64,000 bases of DNA, taken from Impatiens glandulifera (lineage: Eukaryota; Streptophyta; Magnoliopsida; Ericales; Balsaminaceae). The position numbers were made by a program, and so were the translations under genes. Below are positions 1-10,249 of this stretch, in pieces. Under the pieces are notes generated by a model. The model was not told where the DNA came from. It did no database searches and worked only from the letters and a program-made list of their open reading frames with translations. The DNA is taken from the NCBI RefSeq assembly GCF_907164915.1, contig NC_061865.1, positions 56,564,587 through 56,628,586 on the forward strand, read 5' to 3'. Numbering within the stretch: position 1 is the stretch's first letter; every line of letters begins with the position of its first letter.

Positions 1-280
1 GACCCTAAAGAACCTGATTAGTAGCAATCAAACATACGAGAAACAGAGATTACAAACTGCATTAAATCCTAATTATCACAATTAAGATTTTTATTTCCAT
101 ACCAACCTGATATTTCAACAGATTGTTTTCTTCTTCTTTCCTTTCTCATTCATCTTGCAATGAAAGGGGGATGACCTGAAAATGTTGATGAATAATGTTT
201 ATTCTCATTTTGATATTTTTCTTTATATGAATCCGTTCTAATTTGATAAAAAGAATTATTCTTCAGGATTTCTGGTCTCT

Positions 281-748
281 TCACCTTGTTGTTCTCAACT
301 TAATTTCGAGATCATTGTGTTTATTTCCTTCAGTTTTAGTTTTAGAATCCTCAACAATTTTGAATTCCTCTATATCAACCTTGGAATTCTCTTCTTCCTC
401 TTGAATAACTTGAGTATCTTTCTCTCTGTTTTCTTCAGCAATCACTTCAACTTGATTTGATTGAGATTTCTCAACTATCTCTTCAACACGATTAGGTTGA
501 GGTTTCACCTCCTTCTTCGTACTGTTGTCTTCTTGTACATAATTTTCTTTATTTTTTGTTTCATGTTCTTTAACAACATTTTGTGCAGGGATATTCCAAA
601 GTTTGAACAATATATGAGTTGTTTCCTTAGACTTGCTTAACAAGTTCAAATCTTCAGACCGTATTTCCAACTTTATGCAGTTGAATCCAATATATGTATG
701 CTCATTTTCCAGAATTTCATCCAGATTTGATCCCTTCTTAAATTTCAA
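281..748 (-). pseudogene. Possible degraded ORF, lysine/glutamate-rich, unknown function
   Basis: An open frame of 155 codons begins with residues MKFKKGSNLDEIL. The first third looks like an ordinary folded segment; from about residue 60 it is a low-complexity charged tail rich in E, K, N and V. Upstream on the same strand (about 750-850) the neighbouring frame reads RKNRVSFIVTKEALMKQ and then stops. That suggests a longer protein broken by a frameshift or stop, possibly a transposon-associated ORF; this is inference. I recognise no catalytic motif and do not assign a family. It could also be the last exon of a real gene. Confidence 0.3.
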
Positions 749-1470
749 AAAATAGAGATCATGTACATTTGTTGAAATTTTCTCCAGTCCCTTTTCCTCT
801 CATTGCTTCATAAGTGCCTCTTTGGTGACTATGAAGGAAACTCTATTCTTTCTTATGTAGTTTCCCATCACTATATTTTCTCATTTCCTAACACAATTTT
901 CTTCTACTACAGCAGACAATTTAAATTAAAAATGAGAATTCAGTACCTCTACTTTTGTCTGTACATTGTCAAGTAAAATTTTCCTTTGTATGCATGATCT
1001 TCAACCTTTTTTCAATGTTGTTTTTCCAGACTTCATTGATTTTCATGTAGAATTACTTTTGATAGTATAGGTCTTCGATTTAGGAGCATTCATTAACTCC
1101 CTCATTGTTGCAACATACCATTTTATTATCACTTCATATTCATCCTTCTTGAGTAAATTCCAGTTTTGGAGATAGTGAATGTTAAGTTAGACTGTTGTGC
1201 TTTGTATTTTCTCTTTGCTAAGTACAATCTCTCATTTCTTAGCATGCATCAAAAGTTTGGTCCATATTTATCTTATTAGTGCTGAGCGAATTAGGTGTGG
1301 AGATGGAGGCTGACCTAGATCATCGGGCATTGGTTCTTATAGATGAGAACTCATAAATGGAGGAAGAAGACATCGGATATCGAGTTTAGTATGTCCCAAT
1401 ATATAGGTACAAATTTATTCAAAAGCAGAAATTGAGGCACACAGAAAGACAACTACGTTCATATAATATT
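749..1470. other. Intergenic DNA, no gene seen
   Basis: Moderately AT-rich sequence between the degraded ORF and the TRIM element. Apart from the possible upstream remnant of the degraded ORF (about 750-850) I see no convincing coding frame, RNA gene or repeat. Confidence 0.5.
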
Positions 1471-1960
1471 TGTGATATCCCATGTCAAAAATCATAATCG
1501 AAGGCAAATTGAGAAATTACAGTACTTTATGGATACTTTTTTATATTGGGTTGTGGTAGTCTAGTGATTTGTTCGGGAGTATTTGTAGTATGTTTTTTCA
1601 TGGATAACCCGTAACAGTAACCAAGTTCAGGGCGTTACATGTGATATTAGAGTCGACCCTAGTGATAGGAACAAAGTGTCACGGGAAGCACTTCTTGAAT
1701 CATACGGGAACAAAGTGTCACGTGAGTCACTTTTAAAGTCCTAATCGGGGAGATTATGACTATCAATGAAATCGTGACGAGGACGTCGCATAACTAAATT
1801 AGGGAGATTGTGATATCCCACATCGAAAAATTATCGTAAGTATATATTTTTTATATAAAAATGAGACTAATAGACTATATATAAATATTTTCATGGGTAT
1901 CTTTTGAGTTTGAATTATGGTGGTCTAATGGTTTGTTGGGAGGTATAAAATTGAAAAATA
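1471..1960 (+). mobile_element. TRIM (terminal-repeat retrotransposon in miniature), copy 1
   Basis: The 5' LTR runs 1471-1639 (169 bp), starting TGTGATATCCCATG and ending GGCGTTACA, so it has the canonical TG...CA ends. Immediately after it, TGATATTAGAGT is a diverged initiator-tRNA-Met primer-binding site (consensus TGGTATCAGAGC). The internal region is only about 170 bp, has no ORF, and ends in a purine tract (AGGGAGATT) just before a second LTR starts at 1809 with TGTGATATCCCACATCG. The second LTR follows the first through GGTGGTCTAATGGTTTGTT near 1918-1938, then decays, so its 3' end is uncertain. Such elements are non-autonomous and depend on another retroelement's enzymes. A related inverted copy lies at about 52.8-53.2 kb. 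Confidence 0.8.
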
Positions 1961-3268
1961 AAATAATAAAGAATATTTAAAATAAAATAAATATTTAACT
2001 AACTATGTCTTTTAAAATTAATAAACAATGTATTTCATATAATTTAATAATATAAAAAATAAAATAAAATAATTATACACTTTTAAAATAATGTATGAGA
2101 ATTCCTATAGAAATTAAGGTATTTTAATGAAACCATCTCTTTTACTTTATTTACTCTGGTGATTATTAAATATGTATTTGTTTTAACCACTGAAAAAGGT
2201 GATTTGAGTGTGGGCATGAAATGAAGGAATGATTCATGTCAATTAATTTCACTTATGTTTATTGTATTTGATATTTTTATGATAGGAATGATTACATCCA
2301 CAATTAGTAATGCTCTTTTTTTCTATCATCCATAATTCTTTTTAATAGATATTTTGATTTTAAATAGTTTTAAATAACTGTTACTAGTTAAGAACTTAAA
2401 ACTTTGTATTAAATTCTGTAAAAGAAAATAAAAATAAAATGGGAGTTTATCTTTTGGAACTATAATGGGTTTTAGATGATTGCATGTGTATCACATAACT
2501 GTAATTTTTTTTCTAATTTAGGAAAACTAGTCAAATCTCAACTTAATGTGTTTTAGTGAAATCTAATTGGAAGTGAAATGTTAATAATTAAGATGTTTCC
2601 AAACCCATTGTGGCTTAATTTCTTGTAAAAGTTTTTATGATTTTTTTTTTCCTAATCAAGTGATTAATCTATTATGTGAACAACAATTTATTTTTTATTT
2701 AAGAAGTATTATTATTTCTCACATGAATGGTCTCCAACTTCAACTTAATGTTTTTTTAGTGAAAATTTATTAATGCTTAAACTACTCTAATTAATTATTA
2801 AGTAAACCAAAAAAAATAAAGAAATTTATAAACCAATATTACAAACCATCTACTACAAAAAGGGATCATTAATTGTTGTATCATCTCCATCATCAAAAAC
2901 ACCATTCTCTTCAAGTTTTAAGGAGGTTGAAATACCAAATAAATCAAAGAGATAACTATCATAGCTAGAAATAGGAAGCTCCCATCTTTAATAAATATAG
3001 GAAAATAGATATTTGGTGGTATAAGTGAAATTGGTGGTTGTTGAAGATTATTGAAGGTCGGGTTCAGATTGATTTTTTTTTAATTTGGTTATTTTAAAAA
3101 TAATAATTGGTGATACTTTTGAAAAGTGAAGACTAGGATATTAATATATAATGATAAAATAAAAATTAATAATTTAAAATAAAATATATTTTAATATTTT
3201 GATTAATAAATTAAGTAAGGTGCGAAATATAGAATAAAAAATAAAAAAAAAATAATTTTGATTATTCA

Positions 3269-3271
<3 letters not shown>
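1961..3271. other. AT-rich intergenic DNA
   Basis: Very AT-rich sequence with many short homopolymers. I found no coding frame, structural RNA or clear repeat unit. Confidence 0.5.

Positions 3272-3351
<80 letters not shown>
3272..3351. repeat. (TA)n microsatellite, about 80 bp
   Basis: Uninterrupted alternating A/T dinucleotides. The antisense frame through it reads YIYIYI and is an artefact, not a gene. Confidence 0.95.
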
Positions 3352-3356
<5 letters not shown>

Positions 3357-3373
3357 GTTTAAAGTCAACTTGC

Positions 3374-3424
<51 letters not shown>
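3374..3424. repeat. (TAA)n microsatellite, about 50 bp
   Basis: About 16 uninterrupted TAA units, some 22 bp after the TA tract. A shorter run of the same unit occurs at about 3478-3494. Confidence 0.95.
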
Positions 3425-3486
3425 TGATTCATCAACTCTCTTTTTTATAACTATTTTTTCTCTGCTAATATATATATAATAATAAT

Positions 3487-5078
3487 AATAATAAAATTAT
3501 TTCAACAATTTTCAGTGCGGCCCGCAATGTTGGGCTGCCCTAGACCCACATTTTTTAATTCATAAATACAAAAATTTTATTTTAAATAAAGAGAAGATGA
3601 AAAGTGTCTACCTCGAACATTTTTGTTTGGAAATACATCATTTTCATTTATGATTTTAATTGGACCTCGAACAACTAACATTATTTTCATTTTGTCGTTA
3701 ATACTTCATCACATTTCCGAATCGTAGTTCACATCTTTAATAACACATTTATCCTATAATCTTCATTAACACCTTCCTCTTCCTCTTCCTCATCATCATC
3801 AATACATTTTTCTTCTTTTTCATTTTCTTCATTAACACTTTGATACTCATTTTTTCATTGATATATTGATCTCTAATATTATCCTTTGTAGGTGGTTCAA
3901 AACCTCATATTGAAAAATATCATCTTCTTCATTATTACATTCATCTCTAATGACATTATTTTCTTCATCGCTTATTTTTTTTATTTCTAATAGTGTCATT
4001 TTCTCTATCACTTATGTTTTCATCTCTAAGACTCGAACTCGAATGGATAGAACTTTAACTTTTTGCATTGAATAATTTAGAAATCGAGCGCACCAATGAC
4101 TTTGTCATGCATCATTTCGTTTTTGAAATGAACGAAACCTCACTCTATTTTGATTTATATTCTTCGTCATAACTCAAAAAACATATATATTAAAATAATT
4201 AATTTTTTTATAAAAATTAACAAATAGTAATTCAACAAACATGTTATGACATTATTTATATATAACATAATTTTAAATCCTAATTTATAAACTTATAATC
4301 TAATAACTATCATATTAATTACTAGTTTATAAGGAACAGAGATGAAGTATTTTAAAACTAAATTTTTAATTTCCTTGGATTGATACTAAATAACTAAAAT
4401 ATATCCTAAGCATTAAGTATTAACAATAACATATTAATTATTAATTTAGTAAATACCTAATTTAAAAAATTAATGTAGTTATAATAAAATATTTAAGTAT
4501 ATAAATTAAAAGATGATTAAAAAAATAACCCTGGAAAATTTGAGAACTAATTCAAAAATTAGAAAAAATTTAATAAAGTTAAAGTATATTATGTAGAATT
4601 TATAAGTATAAGAAGTTTATATAATTTATAAGAATATATATTAATTTAAGTAGTTTATAAAATTTTTAAAAAAATATATTAAATTAAGAAATTAGGAAAG
4701 AATAATATAAAATAATTATATTGTGATGGTCATGCTTGAAAAGAAAAAGAAAAGTTAAAAAAAAATATCACAGTAATTTTTTTTAAAATAAGAATTGGGC
4801 TGCTTAGGGGGTGGGTCTGCCCTAGTCCATGGGCTTTCCGGGCTTGCCTCTGGGCCGGCTTGACAATTTTAAGTGGTTTAACGATTAAAATATTCATATT
4901 TTATTTAAGATTGGTGTTCGAATTTCAAAACATGCAAATTTAAATTTTAAAGAATGGATTATTGACTTAAATATATTTTATCTTATATTTTTTTATTTTC
5001 TAATTATTTTCTCTCTCATTAATTATATATATATATATTCTCACTAATCATATAATATATATTTTTTTATCAATAATT

Positions 5079-5109
<31 letters not shown>

Positions 5110-5342
5110 TTAAATGTAGTTACCTTATATATATTATTATTTTTCATCATTAATTTTATATAATTACGTTTTTATCTTTTATTATACATTTTTTTCCCCT
5201 CATAAATAAATAAATATATATATATAATATTTTTTTAGTATAAATATTTTTGTGATTAATATAAAAATTAACTAATTGATAATAAATATTAAATACAAAA
5301 TTTATATATGCATACACAAAATAATAAAATTATTTCAACAAT
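3487..5342. repeat. Repeat-derived block between 23-bp direct repeats
   Basis: The 23-bp string beginning AATAATAAAATTATTTCAAC occurs at 3487-3509 and again at 5320-5342. Just inside the left copy is GC-rich sequence with GGGCTGCCCTAGACCCAC (about 3532); a near-inverted GC-rich counterpart with GTGGGTCTGCCCTAGTCC lies at about 4811-4840. Between them are CTTCCT/CATCAT low-complexity DNA (about 3770-3830) and an AT-rich interior. This could be a decayed inverted-repeat element, but I cannot fix its ends, and the direct repeat is partly microsatellite. Confidence 0.4.
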
Positions 5343-5440
5343 CTCAAGTGGTCTAGCGGTTAAAGTATTCACATTTAATGCTTAAGACTAGGTTTGAAAC
5401 CCAAAACGTGTCAATTTAAGTTTTTAAGAATGCACTCTTG
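5343..5440 (+). mobile_element. tRNA-derived SINE-like unit
   Basis: AGTGGTCTAGCGGTTAAAG resembles a Pol III A box, and GGTTTGAAACCC, about 45 bp later, resembles a B box (GGTTCGANNCC). A diverged copy of the same head and tail lies at about 4868-4960 (AAGTGGTTTAACGATTAAAA, then GGTGTTCGAATTTC). Box spacing and order fit tRNA-derived SINEs. No cloverleaf is evident, so it is not a functional tRNA gene. Confidence 0.5.
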
Positions 5441-5444
5441 ACTA

Positions 5445-6075
5445 TAATATATGGTGGCGCAAGGCATTTGAAAGTGTAAGTTTACGAGATTGAGGTCGGT
5501 GATGGATGGTTTGGCGAGTACGTATTTAAAAGTGTTAGGTCACGAGATGGAGGTCAGATGGTGGGTGGTTTGTCTAGTGTGAATGTCGAAATTAGTGGTT
5601 GGTTTGTCTAGTGTGAAGGTCGAAATTAGTGGTTGGTTTGACAAACATTTGAAAGTGTGAGGTCACGAGATGAAAGTCGGGTGATAGTTAGTGGTTGGTT
5701 TGACATTGGATAAGAGGTCTGTGATCAATTGGGATTGGTTGTTGATTTGTTGAAGTGGAATAAAAGAGAGATCGACTAAGATTGGTAAGTGGTTTGTCAA
5801 GAAATAAATAGGCATATGAAAAAGTGTGAGTCACAAGATTATGGTCAGTGGGTGGTTTGCCGAGGAGATAAAGTGACATATGAAAAAATGTGAGTCACAA
5901 GATAATGGTCAATTGGGAATTAGTGATTGAGTTTTACGAGAGATTGAGAGATGTGTCATCAGTTGAGGTCGACTAAGATTGGTAGGTGATTTGTCGAGGG
6001 GTTAAAAAAGTGTGAGTCATAAGATAATGGTCCATTGATGAGTTAAGTAGGGTGTCGAGAAGATAAAATATATGT
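5445..6075. repeat. Degenerate tandem repeats (GTGTGAGTCACAAGAT-type)
   Basis: Sentence-like repeats occur in imperfect tandem: GTGTGAGTCACAAGATTATGG and variants at about 5824, 5889 and 6011; GTGGTTTGCCGAGG-like phrases; and TAGTGTGAAGGTCGAAATTAG-like phrases at about 5576 and 5613. Units are about 30-70 bp. Related phrases (GTGGTTTGCCGATGAATAAT, AAAGTGTGAGGTCACAA) recur at about 17.37-17.47 kb, so this is a dispersed family. Frames through it carry no recognisable protein. Confidence 0.6.
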
Positions 6076-7600
6076 TAACATTAAATTTAAGATTAAACTT
6101 AATTTTTACAAATTAAAATTAATTTTAAATTATAGATAAATAATATTTTTTATATTTTTTATTTATACAAATTAACGGAATTATGTTTGTGTCTATTTTG
6201 AATGGAGGAAGGATTTGGAATAAACCAGATCATACAAAATAAAAAGCATGGCAAATCTACTTAATTAACTTGTGTGTTAAAGTAAGTATAAAAAGATAAA
6301 TAATATATTTAATGAATATGAACCTTATTTTTTACATATTTGTTTCTTATTTAAAACTTTTAATCTGAAATTATATTATTGCGTGGTACCACTGATATAT
6401 AAGTCGAGTCAACTCTAATACAAAACATTTAAATTTTATATTTTTAATTATAAATCAAAATAATATGATAAATAAATAAATGAATAATATTATTTTTATT
6501 AAACTAGAAAAATAAAGTTAGACTATAATATTTATAGTATCTTATTATTTCTGGACCCTTTGTTTAGGTTGGAGTTATTTAAATAATCTAATTCACTTAA
6601 ATATTTTTTCATTTTTTCTCTTATTAATTATATCACTCAATTCATTATTCAAAATATTAAAATATCTTATATTTTAAATTACTATTTATTATTTCATTAT
6701 TATATGTAAATACTCTTTAAATAATTTTACTAAAAATATTCACTCCTCAAAATCATCATTATTTATTTTTCCCTTAACTAACCCAATCCAAACAAAACCT
6801 TCAGATATAAATTATAGCATAATTTCTTAATTTTAGTTTTTATGATTTAATAATTAGTTTCATTTAAACTATTATCATTTTTTATAATTCATGAACCATT
6901 TAAACAAAAAAAATCATCACTACAATTTTAATTTTTACAACAAAAATATGTGAAAAATAATAATTGAACAACAAAACTGAACTAAAATCTTTCTCAACAA
7001 GAACATAGCATGAATAAAAGAATAAAAAATCAACTCAATAAAAGAACATAAAAACAGATATAAAAGAACTTTCTTAGTAGGAATAATTCTCTTAGGAACC
7101 ATTTTTAATGTAAAAAAGTCAAATTGAACTATTTTTTTTAAACCATAATTTATTCCTACCCAGAAATCACAGTTTATATTAATGTATAAATTTGTAATTA
7201 GTTCAATTGAGATCAAGTACCAAAGCAATACAACAACTAAGATAATGAATCAACCTTCTTGGCCAAAGTGAGAAAATGATACATAGAAACAATACAATCT
7301 GGATTAGGGTTTATGAAAAACACAAATCCCTTTACCAAAAATCATCAAATTATCATAACTTAACCGATTATTCAAAAGAAAACTTCCTTTTAGCATCGAG
7401 CCACAGCGTTCGGTCTTAGTGGTAATTGAACTGGGCAATCAAAATAAAACTAAAAGAAACATAACATCAAAATCATTGCTCCAATTCTCAAATGATTTTT
7501 GATTTATCTTAAGTCCTCATTCCTCTCTATTGAAGCAAAGTTCATGCCTGCTCTGTACACATCCAGTCCTGTTTTTCAAAACCCACAAATTGAAATCAAC
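6076..7600. other. AT-rich intergenic DNA downstream of the 7.6 kb gene
   Basis: No supportable gene. The open frame on the minus strand near 6.9-7.2 kb is I/F/L-rich AT noise. The part nearest 7.6 kb is probably 3' UTR of the minus-strand gene. Confidence 0.5.
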
Positions 7601-7611
7601 TGGACATTGTA

Positions 7612-8428
7612 TCACCTGAACCACACTACTGGAGAAGAATTAGATGACTGTTGAATCATGCATTGCTGCTGTTGTTGTTGTTGCCACTGCAGGTTCTCAT
7701 TCATCTCCATCTGCCCTACTACTCCATTGATAGAACTCTCTTCATCAACATCCATCAATGATTCTTCACCCATCTGTTCATCTTCCTCCATCATCAATTC
7801 AGAGACTTCTACTTTATCAAGATGATGATGAACTAATGTTGAAGGAATCCAAGGTACCACTGCTAAACATTGATTTGTATCATGTTCATACACCTCATCT
7901 TTTTCTTCTGGTCTTTTCATGTGTGATTGGCTTGATGACATAAATCGATTATCTAAAACAAACATAAATTAGGTTTAGGGTTTATGTTTTCAGTCTCTAA
8001 CCCTAAAACAAAAGAAGTACAAAATTAGGGCTTACATTTGATTTCTGAGAGAAAATCAGGATCAATTGAGACACGGAAACTTGAAGGAGATTGATACAAC
8101 GACTGCGTATTCAAAGGCTTGAAAAGAACAATAGCTCTTTCATCATTCTCCAAAATAGGATTATTTAACTCTGTCAATGCCATTACTTCTTCTGGAATTT
8201 CCACTGGATCTCTATTACTTACAATATTATCTAACAGTTCATCGTCTGGAATCATAGTTGGAAGGTTTTCATCCTATTGAGAGAAAAAACCGATGTTAAT
8301 CGATACGAATGATTATCATGTAACATAAAGATTGAATCTTTAGAAAGAAAGAGTACCAATCGTCGGATTTTGATGGCCGGTGAAAGGGGGAAATCTTCGG
8401 TGATGTCTTCATCGCCTTTCCTCTTCAT
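7612..8428 (-). CDS. Three-exon gene of unknown function, 216 aa
   Basis: Exons by splice site and phase: 8428-8357, 8273-8036 and 7952-7612 (72+238+341 nt, in frame). The protein starts MKRKGDEDITEDFPLSPAIK with a short basic stretch (KIRRL) that could act as a nuclear signal. Then comes an acidic segment (PDDELLDNIVSNRDPVEIPEE) and a conserved-looking ERAIVLFKPLN stretch. The C-terminal half is acidic and Met-rich, followed by a polyglutamine run (about 7 Q) and a SSPVVWFR tail. No enzyme motif or membrane segment is visible. I do not recognise the family; composition suggests a nuclear or regulatory protein, which is inference only. Telomere-type TAGGGTTT/AAACCCTAA motifs lie in intron 2 and just upstream of the ATG. 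Confidence 0.8.
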
Positions 8429-8930
8429 CTTTGATCGAAGTAAATCAGCAGCTGATTGTAGAATCGAAACCCTAATTTAGGAACTGATTCGTTCAATTTT
8501 GAGCTAATTTATTAGGAATTGAGAGTTAAAGCGCTAGAACAGTCTCTATCACTTCACTTTCTCTCTCCTCTAGAAACCATTAGAAGGTTTGAGAAACTTC
8601 CTTAACGGAAATTACTCCCGCGTAATCATATAAATATCATATTGGTCCCTGAACTTTTATTATACGGACAATGGGTCCTCAATGACCAAAATTGTTGGAA
8701 ATTTCTTTTTGACATATTCTATGTATAATATTTTAAAATTTATATAGTATATTATGAGATAAATTCATATATATTAACATATATGAAAAGAAAGATAAAA
8801 CAATATATACATCTATATATAATCATAATAACTAGGTAATAAGTTATAGGTAATAATTATATATTTAATTAATAAATTATCTTTTCATTTTCTTAAAAGA
8901 AAAATAGTTTACATATTTATACAATTTTAA
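8429..8930. other. 5' flank of the 7.6-8.4 kb gene
   Basis: The first ~180 bp is a plausible 5' UTR/promoter, with AAACCCTAA at about 8467. The rest is AT-rich and shows nothing definite. Confidence 0.4.
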
Positions 8931-9337
8931 AAAATTATATATTTGTTTGTGCCCGCGAAAAATACATGTCCCCGATCGTGACAGTATATAGAAAAATATA
9001 GGGATTGACAAAATCACTGATCTGATTCGATCCGGTATTTTGAATCAGATATTCGCCTCTATTTTTACAAAAAATTGTGATTCGTATCCGACCCGATATT
9101 CGACCACTATCTGATCCGAAAACACCGGATCGGATCGGCCAGCTGGATACCCTCCGATCCAATTTTTTTCATATTTTTTTTTTAATTAATTATTTAATAA
9201 TATTTTTGTTTGAGTATCATATAATTATTTTAATTATCAGATGTTTTCGTTGAAAATTATCAAATTATTATTTCATACAAATAATAAAAATAGACTAATT
9301 ATTGTTTAGGTCCTTAGTTTTTGTAATCTATATATAA

Positions 9338-9451
9338 TGCTTAATTTTTAAAGTATTCTGATTGCCGGGTCGAGAGCTGTGATTAATTTAGATATATATG
9401 TGAGACTAAATTGATACTTAGGTCGGATTGTGGGTTACCCGCCATAAACAT
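9338..9451 (+). repeat. Dispersed repeat, copy A (copy B at 17171-17291)
   Basis: ATGCTTAATTTTTAAAGTATTC..GGTCGAGAGCTGTGATTAATTT..ATATATATGTGAGA..GTGGGTTACCCGCCATAAAC matches, with scattered changes, the stretch at 17171-17291 in the same orientation. Both copies sit in AT-rich intergenic DNA. The family is not identified. Confidence 0.7.
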
Positions 9452-9491
9452 TTTTACCGTATTATTTTTTTCACGATTTTTTATATTATTA

Positions 9492-9509
9492 CTCGTGCAA
9501 ATGCACGAG
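9492..9509. repeat. Perfect 8-bp palindrome CTCGTGCA-AA-TGCACGAG
   Basis: The arms match exactly around a two-base centre, inside the GATCC-rich repeat. Hairpins with a GTGCAAATGCAC core are common in plant mobile DNA. Too small to assign alone. Confidence 0.6.
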
Positions 9510-9715
9510 ATACATGCTAATTTTTATAAATATATTATTTTATTTTTAAATTTTAAAACTCACCGGATCAGATTACGGTATTCGAATTTTTTTTGTCCGA
9601 TCCGAAAATCCAGTAAAAGTATCGGATCGAATTAATATTCGATCCATCGAATTCGGATTTTTTCGAATCGGATCAGCTGATAGAGTCTTTCTGATCGGAT
9701 TTTTTAGTTACCCCT

Positions 9716-10249
9716 AAAAAAAATATCATAGTTGGAGGGGATAGTTAGTGTTTGGAGGAATCAGGGCAGGAACAAGATTTGTATTGTCTTCGAACAGGCT
9801 GTAATGTCATCCAAATTACTATCAGGATCTACCTAGGATAAGGTCAGCTAAACAGCAACCTACTAAGGAGTTTTGATTCTAGATTTGTTACATGGATTAA
9901 CCTATCATTTAATCAATTAAACTATATTAATTTTGTTTAAAATGATACATAACCAATTGATCTCCTTAATTTATTATCATCAACTCAAGCAATCACCATA
10001 TACATATAATTTCATTTTATATCAACCAAGAATGTTATACAGCAGGCTAGCTTTATAGGATTTTGGATGTAACAATGACCTGCATTTAGAAACTCCATTT
10101 TTGTCACATTTTTCATCCAAAACTGAAATAAACCAATTCTAATTCTATAGGATTGAATAAAAATACAATTGAAGAGGTGTATCTTAACTTACTTAGTGTG
10201 ACACATTATTTGAACATTCATCGCCAATTTCTTTGTCATATCATTAAGT
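9716..10249. other. 3' flank of the first PPR gene
   Basis: No coding frame seen. The part next to 10250 is probably 3' UTR of the minus-strand PPR gene. Confidence 0.4.

Larger units (their letters stand above)
8950..9715. repeat. GATCC-rich dispersed repeat with inverted arms
   Basis: Both ends carry dense GATCCGA/TCGGATC motifs: about 9020-9160 (GATTCGATCCGGTATTTTGAA, CACCGGATCGGATCGGCC) and about 9560-9715 (CACCGGATCAGATTACGG, CGGATCGAATTAATATTCG). They lie in roughly opposite orientation around an AT-rich centre. This is typical of decayed non-autonomous DNA transposons, but exact termini and a duplication were not found. The centre holds a dispersed segment also present at 17.2 kb and the palindrome at 9492-9509. 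Confidence 0.5.

Noticed and set aside
3174..3368. Minus-strand ORF rich in YIYIYI
   Set aside because: It is a translation of the TA microsatellite.
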